Below are positions 49,801 through 58,516 of a stretch of DNA of 64,000 nt, in pieces. How positions within the stretch are numbered: position 1 is the stretch's first letter; every line of letters begins with the position of its first letter. The translations under genes and the position numbers were made by a program. Below the pieces are notes generated by a model, which did not search any database, had not been told where the DNA came from, and worked only from the letters and a program-made list of their open reading frames with translations. This DNA comes from Echinometra lucunter (Eukaryota; Echinodermata; Echinoidea; Camarodonta; Echinometridae), in NCBI GenBank assembly GCA_029962745.1, contig CM057157.1:22438088-22502087 (forward strand). The letters run 5' to 3'.

Positions 49801-52800
49801 AAGTTATAGTTTTGCAAGTGAGAGTATCTAGTTAAATCATGCTTTCTTTACTTATTAGTAATTTGTCATTACCTATTAGAAGATATGCTATGTATAAAGA
49901 CAACAATAATGTATGGGATGTTTAATGAAGTTGAATAGAAGCAGCTTTAAATATACTTGAGTATTGGAATCAAATCATATCAGGTATGGTGATAAGCAGA
50001 GGCATACAGCAAAAAAAGAGGAGCTAGAAGACAAAAACTACCCTTTGTTTGAAAAAGAAAACTAATCAATTTACTCCATTCTTTTGCAGTGGGACTAGGG
50101 TGGAGCGTGACTTTGTTGAAGCCCCGTCTCAGATGCTGGAGAACTGGTGCTGGCAGGCGGAGTCCCTAGGACGGATGTCCGGTCACTACAAGGACGGCTC
50201 GGCCCTGCCGGACGACATGGTGGACAAGCTGGTCAAGGCGAGGAATGCTAACGCTGGGGTGTTCAACCTGAGGCAGATCCTTCTTGGGACATTTGACCAG
50301 ACTATCCATACCCGTGACAAGGTGAGCGATGATTTGAGATCGGGAAATGACAGTAGGCCAAGTCCAGGGGGGTGGTTCACAAAGAGTGCGCACTTGGTAT
50401 TTAACACGTAACCTCATTGATAGACTTTCCAATAGCGCGCATCCTCTGGGCATGATTTGACCAATGCGGAGATGCGTAATATGCAGCATGCAACTAGGAA
50501 TTTAAGTGCGACTTTAGTCAAACTTAACTCTTTGTGAAACACCCCCAAGGTATTTAGTAATCGTTCCATACATTTCCCAGTATTAAAGAGTTGTGAACAT
50601 GAATAAAATCAAATGTGTCATTTATCCATTTCACTTTACATTTTGTCTGATTCAAGCTTCAGCATGCAAGATCATAAATCAAACAAAATAATTGTACAGA
50701 CTAAAAGATATGCAGTGCCTGCTATGCTAGGGAATATAGTATGTGTATTACTCATGCTAATCTTGAAAATAATCATTGAAATAGAATGGATATAGTACAG
50801 TAATATGGATGTAGTGTTCATAATATCTCCCCTCTTTCTTTCTTTTATTATGCCCGTAGACATATAATAAATTTACTAGACGAAAAGCAGCACGCGCTTA
50901 TATCATTACGCGAATGGCATTAGGCCCCGCGTCTTTCGGATCATTTGAAGGTCGACCTATGCACCCGTTTTGTTGCATTATTCATATCTACTGCGCGTGT
51001 GGTGCATATCACTTTTATGATGATACTTTGATTTAATGCACATTTGTTGCGCATTTGTTGGGCACTGATTGGGCACTGATTGAGCATCATTGCGCATATT
51101 TTTAGCTGATGGGCTAATATTTTTAGCTGATCCACAAACGCACGTGACTCCTTGGAATCATCTTTCAAAATGAATTATTTCTTTTTTGCTCATAAATATT
51201 GATGGGTGCTTAGGTGGCCTTCTAATGGATCTGGACAAAATGGCAGAGCTTTAGGGGCCTGGTTGATACCAAGACCATTTATTTGGGCCTATCGAGATAG
51301 GTTCTTGGTATGCCCCCTACACTGGGGACTAACGTGTGGCTGATGGTTATGGATATGCTTTGATTATAACACATAATATCATTAGGTATATAGTAATACT
51401 ATTTGATTTCTCTCCTACTCTCCTTCAGGTGGACACAGAGACAATCTACTCAGGCCTATCTCAGAAGATCCTTGGTATACCCGCTACACCTGGGACTAAC
51501 ATGTGTGCTGCCTTTGCTCATCTCGCTGATGGTTATGATGCTCAGTACTATGGATACCTGGTAAGTTTTACTCATAAAACTTTGTTTCTCTGATCATTAA
51601 AGTTATTGTTGTATTCCAATAGTGTAAATACATTTCAAGAGCGAAGGAACAGTCCAGTGATCTAATCGAGGTTCAGTAGTATAATTTCAGTCCACTAGTA
51701 TGATTACTGTCTGCTATTGTCTACAAATGTCTGGATAGATCATCCCATCGAATCAGAAAAAGTGGCCTTTTTAAACCAATTTTACAACTCATGTTTTTTT
51801 AGGGGACAAAAATAGAGGGCTAGTACAGGCAGGTGACATCTACATCTTTCCTGTTACACAGGGTTGGGAAACAGTTGTCGCAACAGAACTTTATTCAGTT
51901 TTGCTTGTTTCACCAAGAAATTGTGCATGAGATGGATATCATCCTTCTGTTGCGAGAAGAAACTAAAAAAAGCCATTTTATTCTAAGCAATCCAGTTTGG
52001 ATTGTTGATTGTTTTTTTTTTTTTTTTTTTTGTGTTATAAGAACCATTGGCATGAAATTCATCCATTCTTGTTGGTTCCTCCTTTTCTTTCTCTCTTTCC
52101 CTCTTTCTCTCCCTCTTTCCTTCCTCTTTATCCTTTTCTATCTTGCTCATCTCCCTCTTTCTATCTTTTCTCTCCATCTTTACTTCTTGAATTCTTTCTA
52201 TCGCTCTCTCTCATGCACTGTTAACTAGTGGAGTGAGGTGTACAGCATGGACATGTTCTGTTCCCGCTTCAAGAAGGAGGGCATCCTTAGTCAGAAGGTT
52301 GGCAAGGAATACCGCAAGTACATCCTACAGCCCGGTGGCTCGATTGTGAGTGTTCTAGATCAGTCATATGAATTTCATTATCGTTAACCATCTATGCTTA
52401 CAGCAAAATATGTAGAAAGTACCGGGAAAGCTTGTAAAAAAAACACTCGAGGGAGACAAGAAAAGTGGGCTTTACATGCAGGTGGTCTTTATGGGCACGT
52501 TTCCTTTGGTACATGCTCCTATGAAAAGAACTTTTAAGGGAAACAGAAAAAATGTGGCCTTTATAGACAGGTGGTCTCTAAAGCAGGTATGACTGTACAT
52601 GCACAAAGGCAAAAGTAATGGAGCGGTGTCAAGCAATTCACAGGCAATTAACTGTTAGAATAAGTAGAGTGGTTGTGCAACACATGCTCGGGCAAGATTT
52701 GCTCCACACTATTCACTAATACCTGAATACTAAAATTTAACCTTGGACCAAGCACTGTACAGAACCGTAACCCTAACCCTAGGCCTAACCCTAAACCTAA

Positions 52801-53467
52801 CCTAAAATTCTATTCCGCCCTGACCCTAATCATCTCTTTGACATAAAAAGAAATAAAGCCCAAAGCAATTGTTAGTGGAGCACGTGCCTGGTCACCAGTA
52901 GAGTAAGTGCATTTATCAATAGGAAGAGATAGATAAGTAGGTGAATATAATCAGTAATGAATTAGATAGCAGCAACTAATGTAGTGAAGAAGATGGATTA
53001 AATACTCTGTCAAAATGACAGTTGTAAATTGAACTCCTGCCATACTTAGACACACTTTTTTTCATATGCTCTTTATGAAATTTGCTTATCCTTAGTATAT
53101 TGCTATCAATCAATATTTCTCTGTTATTTTATTCTTGCTATTACTGTATGTGATTTATGTTTTTTTTTTCCACAGCAATATAAAAACAAACATAAAAAAT
53201 ACAAGCAAAAATATGAATAATATCAAAATAGGACAAAATAGGAAGAAATGCATAATATTATCTTGGAGGGAGCCATCAAGAAGACAGAACAGTTTAAAAA
53301 GTGCTAGCTCCCAACATATAACATAAAATCAAAATTAAAATCATATTTTTCTTTCTTCCCCCCCCCCCCCCCCAATTTTCCAGGATGCCATGGATATGTT
53401 GAAGAACTTCTTGGGACGTGAACCCAGCCAGGAGCCATTCCTCATCAGCAAGGGACTAGAGATTTAA
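29983..53467 (+). CDS. THOP1: Thimet oligopeptidase / neurolysin (M3 zinc peptidase), complete, 17 exons
   Basis: Exons: 29983-30138, 34508-34647, 36586-36704, 37054-37185, 38619-38656, 39376-39488, 41741-41795, 42288-42452, 43221-43382, 45808-45879, 47900-48004, 48691-48798, one of 49424-49497 or 49570-49643, 50090-50321, 51429-51560, 52229-52345 and 53384-53467. The sum is 2004 bases, or 667 residues plus stop, close to the 680-700 of vertebrate THOP1 and NLN. Zinc site: H461, E462, H465 in HEFGH, third ligand E490 in [10 protein letters not shown], 29 residues after H461 as in the family. Substrate loop: [13 protein letters not shown] (588-600). Known role: cytosolic endopeptidase cleaving short peptides such as neuropeptides and proteasome products. 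No signal or mitochondrial leader is seen. THOP1 versus NLN is a vertebrate split, so the symbol means the joint orthologue. Confidence 0.96.
30210..30262. repeat. CpG-rich (GCGCG) tract in intron 1
   Basis: gcacgtgggcacgcggc then ggcgcggcgcggcgcgc, about 70 bases after exon 1. Could be a promoter-proximal CpG element. Confidence 0.5.
30384..30751. mobile_element. MITE with 8-base target duplication (hAT-type)
   Basis: Inverted ends ggcaaacccggagaatagg and cctattctctggtttgcc. Flanked on both sides by the identical 8 bases ctagaaaa. 368 bases, no coding capacity. Confidence 0.85.
30953..31065. mobile_element. Truncated second copy of the 30,384 MITE
   Basis: Shares ggcaaacccggagaatagg, gcgctgtattcatttgtgtg, aaatgcagcccag and gacgatctgc with the left end of the complete copy. 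The right end is missing. Confidence 0.75.
31769..32262. mobile_element. Inverted-repeat element, copy 1 (intron 1)
   Basis: Ends aaaggcattggttaac and gttaaccaatgccttt, flanked by TTAA-like bases. About 493 bases. The same element occurs in opposite orientation at 37,399. Confidence 0.8.
32263..34500. other. Intron 1, remaining part
   Basis: Mostly unique-looking AT-rich sequence. tacatgtac palindromes recur (about 32,838, 33,108, 33,518) and a C run lies at about 34,412-34,426. No exon found. Confidence 0.5.
34508..34647 (+). CDS. THOP1: Peptidase exon 2 (residues 53-98)
   Basis: Contains [18 protein letters not shown] and the STEADK, SEFDVEM motifs that are strongly conserved in THOP/NLN. 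Acceptor tctctacag, donor gtgagt. Confidence 0.95.
34793..35276. mobile_element. Inverted-repeat element with 47-base G run and 8-base target duplication
   Basis: Flanked by identical agtgtacc (34785-34792 and 35277-35284). The left end is cccgggggg leading into a G run (34796-34842) and cactca; the right end is tgagtgccccccggg. Interior GC-rich. hAT-like by target size. In intron 2. Confidence 0.75.
36086..36505. mobile_element. MITE with taatgcctggtttacattt ends
   Basis: Left taatgcctggtttacatttg and right caaatgtaatccagacatta are inverted. GC-rich interior with two inverted segments around gtacgatttccgcggg and tcgtacaatctcc. Ends 80 bases before exon 3. Confidence 0.75.
36586..36704 (+). 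CDS. THOP1: Peptidase exon 3 (residues 99-138)
   Basis: Reads [16 protein letters not shown], then [20 protein letters not shown]. Helical N-terminal region. Acceptor gttcag, donor gtgagt. Followed by a G run just inside the intron. Confidence 0.95.
36770..36880 (-). mobile_element. SINE tail fragment
   Basis: taataataataatggttctt followed by attattaccccag matches the tail part of the SINE at 46,628-46,924. The tRNA-like head is missing. Confidence 0.55.
37054..37185 (+). CDS. THOP1: Peptidase exon 4 (residues 140-182)
   Basis: Starts [18 protein letters not shown]; ends in [10 protein letters not shown]. Donor gtaagg chosen so that the split Ala codon joins exon 5 as ELAGLPDDF. Confidence 0.95.
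37399..37894. mobile_element. Inverted-repeat element, copy 2 (intron 4)
   Basis: Ends ttaaaggcattggctaac and gttagccaatgcctttaa. Its interior is the reverse complement of copy 1 (for example ggtcggttgca, cgtaaggagtg, gtgaaccaatgtttgaaaaa in copy 1 orientation), about 80 percent or more alike by eye. Confidence 0.8.
38619..38656 (+). CDS. THOP1: Peptidase exon 5, 38-base micro-exon (residues 183-195)
   Basis: Encodes [13 protein letters not shown], matching the GLPEDF motif of the family. Acceptor ctatacag, donor gtaagt. Confidence 0.93.
39376..39488 (+). CDS. THOP1: Peptidase exon 6 (residues 196-232)
   Basis: Reads [18 protein letters not shown] then [14 protein letters not shown]. Acceptor tcttgcag. 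The split Arg codon continues in exon 7. Confidence 0.95.
39745..40680. repeat. Tandem array, exact 157-base period, 6 copies
   Basis: The landmark agaggtcacatgg (one copy ataggtcac) recurs at 39854, 40011, 40168, 40325, 40482 and 40639, each step 157. Units carry aaacttgggttgtagatgc, ggacctgcatgttatg and gcaagactctcttatg. Confidence 0.95.
40788..41375. repeat. Two direct copies of a block of about 190 bases
   Basis: ccgcgtc, gtgccgggcaacattttgca, caaagtggctgag, ttttatgcatgc and cataaaagattttactcact occur in the same order from about 40,791 and again from about 41,170. Confidence 0.85.
41741..41795 (+). CDS. THOP1: Peptidase exon 7 (residues 233-251)
   Basis: Reads [19 protein letters not shown]. 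Mammalian THOP1 has three closely spaced Cys here that are implicated in thiol activation; only the middle one (C234) is kept. Confidence 0.95.
41805..41970. mobile_element. MITE in intron 7
   Basis: Ends ggccccgttgcataaaag and ttgtatccaacagggtcc, with nested inverted segments (gccatcaatggtaac, ctaccatggtag). Starts 10 bases inside intron 7. Related to the element at 46,512. Confidence 0.7.
42288..42452 (+). CDS. THOP1: Peptidase exon 8 (residues 252-306)
   Basis: Reads [20 protein letters not shown] then [17 protein letters not shown]. The LGYxxHAEYxLExxMAKT block is a THOP/NLN hallmark. Confidence 0.96.
42490..43100. repeat. Element with gtccgtccatccgtc head and four units of about 145 bases
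   Basis: Head cctccgcccaccatag and gcgggaggcattatg, then recurrent acttcaaacttgg (about 42,602, 42,886, 43,032, one diverged), gaagggacaatgatct and aaaggtcatagaggtca. Fills most of intron 8. Confidence 0.8.
43221..43382 (+). CDS. THOP1: Peptidase exon 9 (residues 307-360)
   Basis: Contains LWDMRYFMN and [19 protein letters not shown], conserved in M3 peptidases. Acceptor gttctgctag, donor gtagga. Confidence 0.95.
43748..44195 (-). pseudogene. Penelope-like retroelement remnant
   Basis: On the minus strand, 44,195 to about 44,020 reads [34 protein letters not shown]. After one frameshift it continues [33 protein letters not shown] and [10 protein letters not shown]. The order (xxGYPxxVID-like, RRNxxxL, FRxxxxLxDxLV, CxRPxCKT) is characteristic of the region after the reverse transcriptase of Penelope-like elements, before the GIY-YIG domain. 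No GIY-YIG domain was seen. Lies in intron 9 of the peptidase gene, antisense to it. Confidence 0.65.
44405..44605. mobile_element. Half copy of the 56,843 foldback element
   Basis: cacaactcttgaaccaattg, tcaaactttcactattcac and atgtctgagttt match the right arm of the element at 56,843-57,426. The other arm is absent. Confidence 0.65.
45113..45482. repeat. 36-base minisatellite, about 10 copies
   Basis: Unit attgatcaaggtcagttc plus cccagcatacatgtagct, copies differing only at a few bases (cagc/aggg, gtcag/gtcaa). In intron 9. A minus-strand frame stays open only because 36 divides by three. Confidence 0.95.
45808..45879 (+). CDS. THOP1: Peptidase exon 10 (residues 361-384)
   Basis: Reads [20 protein letters not shown], then DVQM. 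Family motif ELLGLxF. Acceptor actccag, donor gtaaga. Confidence 0.94.
46512..46965. mobile_element. MITE with a SINE inserted in it
   Basis: Outer ends ggtgcggttgcataaagac and ttttatgcaacagcacc, followed inwards by tgctattatagtaact on one side and agttactataatagca on the other. Between the arms lies the SINE at about 46,628-46,924. Confidence 0.8.
46628..46924 (-). mobile_element. tRNA-derived SINE
   Basis: On the minus strand: A box gtcgtggtctggtggttct, B box gggttcgaatccc about 30 bases later. A unique body and an att-triplet tail (ataataataat on the + strand) complete it. Not a functional tRNA: no matching acceptor stem. Confidence 0.75.
46966..47890. other. Intron 10, remaining part
   Basis: AT-rich, no repeat structure or exon recognised by eye. 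Confidence 0.5.
47900..48004 (+). CDS. THOP1: Peptidase exon 11 (residues 385-419)
   Basis: Contains [20 protein letters not shown], the YLDLxPREGKxxHAAC core leading into the catalytic domain. Acceptor ccctatag, donor gtaaga. Confidence 0.96.
48691..48798 (+). CDS. THOP1: Peptidase exon 12 (residues 420-455)
   Basis: Contains [16 protein letters not shown] and ends LSTHDE, directly before the zinc-site exon. Acceptor atttcag, donor gtacgt. Confidence 0.96.
49424..49497 (+). CDS. THOP1: Peptidase exon 13a, catalytic HEFGH exon, ancestral-like version
   Basis: 74 bases encoding [13 protein letters not shown] then [11 protein letters not shown], with a split Ser. The second half matches the vertebrate THOP/NLN pattern (QxCxQxxFxxFSGT), so this is the conserved version. 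Acceptor catcactag, donor gtacct (weaker than most here). Mutually exclusive with exon 13b. Confidence 0.93.
49570..49643 (+). CDS. THOP1: Peptidase exon 13b, duplicated alternative catalytic HEFGH exon
   Basis: 74 bases encoding [13 protein letters not shown] then [11 protein letters not shown], with the same split Ser and phase as 13a. By eye 55 of 74 bases match 13a. In the first 13 codons all six differences are synonymous; in the last 11 codons seven residues change. Acceptor cttgcttag after a pyrimidine tract, donor gttagt. The 72-base spacer from 13a is very short. Including both exons would add 148 bases and break the frame, so use must be exclusive. Functional status is inferred from intact frame, splice sites and the substitution pattern. 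Confidence 0.85.
50090..50321 (+). CDS. THOP1: Peptidase exon 14 (residues 480-557), third zinc ligand
   Basis: Reads [20 protein letters not shown], where E490 is the third zinc ligand. It continues through [14 protein letters not shown] and [16 protein letters not shown]. Acceptor ttttgcag, donor gtgagc. Joins equally well to 13a or 13b. Confidence 0.96.
50367..50546. mobile_element. MITE with gggtggttcacaaagagt ends (intron 14)
   Basis: Left gggggtggttcacaaagagt and right actctttgtgaaacaccccc are inverted. Total about 180 bases, starting about 45 bases after exon 14. Confidence 0.8.
51261..51350 (+). pseudogene. Decayed duplicate of peptidase exon 15
   Basis: Aligns by eye with exon 15 from its 5' end. 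Examples are ggttgataccaagacca against ggtggacacagagacaa, then cttggtatgccccctaca against cttggtatacccgctaca, then gggactaacgtgtg and gctgatggttatg. About 18 internal bases are missing, the frame has a stop (cga gatag), and there is no good donor. A dead tandem copy in intron 14. Confidence 0.75.
51429..51560 (+). CDS. THOP1: Peptidase exon 15 (residues 558-601), substrate loop
   Basis: Contains [20 protein letters not shown] then DAQYYGYL. H588, Y593, Y597 and Y600 of the flexible active-site loop are kept. Two glycines usual in this loop are replaced (A587, D591). Confidence 0.96.
52229..52345 (+). CDS. THOP1: Peptidase exon 16 (residues 602-640)
   Basis: Reads [18 protein letters not shown] and ends [12 protein letters not shown]. 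Acceptor ttaactag, donor gtgagt. Confidence 0.96.
52764..52804. repeat. Short telomere-like (CCCTAA) tract
   Basis: taaccctaaccctaggcc followed by taaccctaaacctaacc, in intron 16. Degenerate, about 40 bases. Confidence 0.7.
53384..53467 (+). CDS. THOP1: Peptidase exon 17 (residues 641-667 and stop)
   Basis: Reads [20 protein letters not shown] then ISKGLEI and TAA. The FLGRxPxxxxFLxxKG ending is typical. The acceptor follows a C run of about 18 bases. Confidence 0.96.
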   Translation, partial: DAMDMLKNFLGREPSQEPFLISKGLEI

Positions 53468-54790
53468 TGTCAACAAGTTCTAGTTAGATAGACCAAAGGC
53501 TGGACCCCAATGATGAAAAGAAGATTAATAGTTAGACTAGGCACAGAATTCAATCTCTTATCGGGATTGTATCATTTTGTTTTCACCCGAAAGTCACCAA
53601 AAGTGTTTGTATTGAAAGAATCACAGGTATGACATTTTCATGTGTCAAGCTAAGAATCCAATAATTTCCTCTTTTTTTGAAAAATCGGTGTAAAGTTTAT
53701 CAAAACTGAAAAAATCATTATTTCTTAGATCAATTTTTGATAGCCCTCAGATATAAAAAGCTTTTGATAACTTACCATTGAGGTAAACTCCAAACTTGTA
53801 TCTTATTTTATTCAGGAAAAATAGATTGCTGCATGAGAAAATGCCACACAGAATTTGTGGCATTTTAGAAAACAAAAATGAATGAAAATCAGAAAAATCG
53901 TGTTTTAGGTTAAAGCAAAAGTCTAAGGTCACACATACAATATTTTGTAAGACTTCTTGTGATGTTTTATTTGTGAATTCTACATGATACATTCTCATGA
54001 TAAGAGGTCAAATTGTAGTTGTAGATTTATGATATGTATATATTTGAAAGTGACTTTATATAGATACATCCACCTTTATTCTTTACTTTCATTCTTCTTT
54101 CTTTTGATTTTAATATTTATATTTGACTAATGCCTGAGTTCATCTGATAATTGTACTGCCTTGTTCTATGCAATCCTACATTTGTTCTGTCTCTGGCAGA
54201 GTAAGTATGAAATGGAAGCACTGATGAATGAATTTGACTCTTGTCCACTAATTTAAATTCTCATTGAAATAGAACATTGTAGTTAGGCAGTTTGTTGATT
54301 TATTTTCATAAATTTAGACAATATCTTTATGAAGTGGTAATTTCATACTCTGAAATTACATGAAGATATGGATCATAACAATGACGATTCATATTCAGTT
54401 GGATAAACTTTTCATTTGCAATGCATTATCATATAAAACTTGTTCCAAAAGACTTTCAAGAGCACAACCTTTTAAATGTGCAGACATTAAAAAGATAATT
54501 TCTTATCTGAGCATGCACTAGCATATTTGAAGAAGAGTCGGGGGCATGATACGTGGCCCATTTTTATAGCTTGCTTACTTTGCTTGCTTAACTCTCTCCC
54601 AAATGACCTCAAATTCATAGAGTAGCACTGATAATGGACGAAGAAAAAAATGTCAAATCAAAATCTTGAAATCTACTAATGGATAATGTGAAGGCAATTC
54701 CCCTGTAGGTGACTACTCGAAAGTCTTTATGATGTTGTAATGCATTGTTCGTTAGATGTACTCTCGAATTTCCATGTTAACATATACAGG
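53468..54790 (+). other. Peptidase 3' UTR and downstream region
   Basis: AT-rich non-coding sequence after the stop. No canonical AATAAA was seen in the first kilobase; AATAAA occurs at 56084-56089 and 56563-56568. The UTR may be long or use a variant signal. Confidence 0.5.
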
Positions 54791-54797
54791 GTACACT

Positions 54798-54986
54798 AAT
54801 TCATGAAAGACGTTTATTTTTAAACCATTGTTTAAACCTCCATAGACATAGTATGCAAATGTACTATTGTCCAATGGGCAGATAGTAATACTTTTGTGTG
54901 CTTATTTATCATACTTGAGTTAGTCCACGACACAGGTTTAAACCATAGTTTAGACCATGATTTAAAATAAACTTCTTTATGAATTC
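54798..54986. mobile_element. MITE with aattcatgaaagacgttta ends
   Basis: Left aattcatgaaagacgtttat plus aaaccattgtttaaacct is mirrored by aggtttaaaccatagttta and aaacttctttatgaattc. Confidence 0.75.
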
Positions 54987-56842
54987 AGGCTTAAAAGTTA
55001 ATATCATCACCGTTCATCATGAGAGACATATTTAGGCAAATGCAGTCAGAATTGTTTTGGTTTTGTTGAAAAAAAGGACAAAACATAAAGAGATGTGACT
55101 GCTTTGGAGCATTTTGTTGCTCTTGTGAACTCTTAGCATTTGATGACACTAAAAAAAACACATTTGTGATCTACATGTACTGTTCATGATGTTCATTTTC
55201 ATTCAGTTGATTATGAAGATTGTCAGGATGGAACAGATGATTTTGTAGAAGCGACCTTCAAGGTAAAAGTATGATAACGATATTTCTTTCGAGGCAGGCT
55301 TCTATATCCTCTTCTAAGTTTTCATTTGTTTCATTTGAATGCCATACTGTATCTGTCTTTGTTTGTCCGTCCATCCAGTTTTATGTGTGTTGTGTGTTTG
55401 ATTAATGTTGAATTTCCTGTAGGTTTCACTCATGCCTTCAATGTATTTCTGTGCCTTTAAATAGCAGTTGTAGTTAGGTAGGCAGGCATGGTACATATGA
55501 TAATGAACCACTGGCAATAACTTTAAAAGTGGTGAGACACCTCTCAATTTCACATCGGTGAAAGCACTCGTTCTGTAAACCAAATGTTATGGACGCTTCC
55601 TCCATCCCTTCTGCTGCCACTGATGTCAGTTCTTGCGTATATGCCACCAGTGTCTGTACCGTGACAAGCCTATTTTCCAACTTGCAGGTTGACAACTGTC
55701 TTCAAGATAGCAGACGCCGCGAGTGAGAGTTGACCAACTCTTTTTCTCTTTTCGAAATATGTCTGATCATGAGAACTATTTTCTATTGTTCATTTCATAA
55801 CACTTACATGATGCGTACAGCAATGGAAGTTGAAAATTGAAGAGATAAATGTAAAGATCATGTACATATTACGTTTTGAAATTTGAATGTAATGTAGATG
55901 TGATAAAGAGCGATTGCATTCATTTCTTCTCAGAACTTACTTACTTTGAAAGGAAAGTTGCAATAATGTTGATCATGCATATTTTATGTCATGTCATTTA
56001 ATCTTTGCTGAAAAAAAAATTGCTGGAAGCACAAAACTGATTCTGCATGTAGTTCAGGATGTATGTTGAACTCCTATATAAGTAATAAATAGCCTTACCC
56101 AACAAATTATGGGTGAAATTTAAAGAAAAATTAAGATCAGGTAGGATTTTGTTTCTCTGAAATTGTATGTAACAGATTGAACAAGGAAGAAATTTCTTGC
56201 TGGAACTTTGTGGAGTAGTGAAAAGGATGAATTGGTTTTTGAATTTCCATTAAAGCATTGTGATAGTTTTGATTTGTAAACAGTGGAGAAAAAGGAAGAT
56301 GTAATATGTGTGTCTTTAGATATGAGGGTAAATGAAATTTGAAGAAATTGACAGAAAGCAATGGCTATGAGTTCCGTGCACTTAACAACATTTTGTTTCT
56401 TAGATTTCATAGACTTCATAGAAAAAGAAATTGTGTTTATGATTTCTTTTCTCAGGAATATTAATTAAGTAGAGTACATTTGAATTTCAAGGAAATCTGA
56501 ATATGTTGAATGAATGTTATGTATTATGAGTGTAATGTGTTTTCTTTTGAAGTAGAAAGTATAATAAATTTCTATTCTGTCTTTCACAAAGTATTTAAAA
56601 TGACTCTAGTTTTTACCTGTATCTTTGTATATCTCACTCTATGCTTGAGCTATGGGAATTGGTATGGAATCTTGGAAGTAAAAAAAAAAAAGTCTGTTCC
56701 GGCATTTGGTCATTTAAATTTCCCATAATTATATCACAAACGATTACACCGTTATGAACATGACATGACTTCAGATACACATATATATATTTCACATCAT
56801 ATTTCATAGTTCCAACATCCAGTAGGGCCATTTAATTTTCTT
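54987..56842. other. Non-coding stretch between foldback elements
   Basis: No coding frame or clear repeat recognised. Contains the two AATAAA signals that could end the peptidase transcript. Confidence 0.45.
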
Positions 56843-57426
56843 AAAGGAGAATGCAACCCAAGCATCAGTGTGCTGTCAGTGAATAAAGATGACCAAGAAG
56901 AGTAAACAGTGAAAGTCTGAGCAAATTTGGACAATCTGTTCAAGAGTTATGAATTTTGAAAGTTTCAGTAAATCCCTATTATGAGGATCCTTGAGTTGGC
57001 AACTTTGCCAGCATCTGTGATGTCATCATGGACAACTCTCAATTCACTTGTACATAGTTTTTTCAAAAAAATTGATTGATATGAAATTTCAAGTAAGGAA
57101 TCAACATTATTCTTCCCAATATGCCTGCAGAATTGATATAGCCATGTCATACTCAAACAATAAATCAAAAGAATTTTTATTTCTCTTGAAAATAAAGAAA
57201 ATGTTGAATTCTGTGTACAAAATGAATGGAGAGTTGTCCACGATGACATCACAGATGCTAGCAAAGTTGCCAATTTAAGGATCCAATAATAAGGACTTAC
57301 TTAAACTTTGAAAGTTCATAACTCTTGAATAGATTGTCCGATTTCCGCACACTTTCACTGTTTATTCTTCTTGTTTTTTTCTTCATTCACTGGAAGCACA
57401 CTGATGTCTGAGTTGCATTCTCCTTT
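56843..57426. mobile_element. Foldback MITE, about 584 bases
   Basis: Ends aaaggagaatgcaaccc and gagttgcattctccttt. The arms pair nearly end to end (caagagttatgaattttgaa with ttgaaagttcataactcttg; gcatctgtgatgtcatcatg with cgatgacatcacagatgc). Only about 150-200 central bases are unpaired. Confidence 0.88.
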
Positions 57427-58379
57427 CATGTAATCATCAGAATGTATCATATCGTCTGTCTGGAGCCAGAAGGGCATTTAGTCTATATAAAATGATATGA
57501 GTTTATGTCCTTCTTCTGGCTCCAAACAGAATACATATTTGATCCATTACTCATGAAGCAAAGTAGCTGTAACCTGCCTTTAACAATTTTATGTATCCTT
57601 AATTTATGTAAACTGCACATATTCTTTGAACTTCATCAGATTTCAGATTTTGATAAAATCTTTTGAGAAAGTTTCAAAAGTAATGTCCTGCCAGACATTC
57701 TAGATCATCTGGAACAAGATTTTATAAATGGAAGAAAAACCTAGTGCTACTATCATTCTATATTTAGGGGGAATGATAATGAAACCTATTCAGAAAAGAA
57801 AGTAGATTAAGGTGAATAAATGAATAATGCATATATTAAGCAGTATTTGAATGAATGGATGGAATGATGCATGAAGGATAATAGAGGATATATAAGTAAA
57901 GAATTAAATAACTACATACATAAATGAACAGATAAATATACAAATGAATGAATAAATAAACAGAAAGAAAACATCCCACTGAAAAATATGATGGGTTGGA
58001 GCAGTCACCATCTTCCTCACTCGTGAGATTTAAGCTATGTCGGGACTATCTTTATTATGCTAATTAGATACGAGGCCTCACTGCTCCTCTCATTCATTCT
58101 GCTCTTGGCTTAAGAGAGAATGCAATGTTAGGCATGCACTCGGTTGTTATCTTTTCATGTGTACTGACCTGTTTATGAATGTACTTAAAGGTTCATGTAC
58201 ATGTTACAAGCCCTAGTTACTCACTGTTCAATGCATTTGCTATGCATCATAGCATCTCTGTGGATGGAATCCACTTTGCATGCATTAGCTTTTGTTATAT
58301 CTGGCAAGCCTCTGGCAAGCTTTTGAGGCAGGAGCAACTTTTGTTCAAGAAGTATGCATAAAATTAGGCCTATTGTGTG
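57427..58379. other. Non-coding stretch with a small hairpin
   Basis: ctggagccagaagggca and tccttcttctggctccaa (about 57,459-57,524) form an inverted pair about 30 bases apart. aatgaat/aaataa simple repeats lie near 57,850-57,960. No gene recognised. Confidence 0.45.
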
Positions 58380-58516
58380 GTAGTCAGTCTGCAGTCAGCT
58401 CTTGAAGGGAGAAGATGTATAGAAGCTGTGCAGCTCTTGGTGAAGAAAGCCACACGTAATAATCAGTACCAGAAGCTAGCAGCATTATACTTAGGCCATT
58501 GCTGAAAGTGCAGTTA
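58380..58516 (+). other. Possible untranslated first exon of a downstream transcript
   Basis: A stretch with balanced composition ends in tta before gtaagt (58517). With the next candidate exon it could be the 5' UTR of a gene continuing to the right. The left boundary is a guess. Confidence 0.25.
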
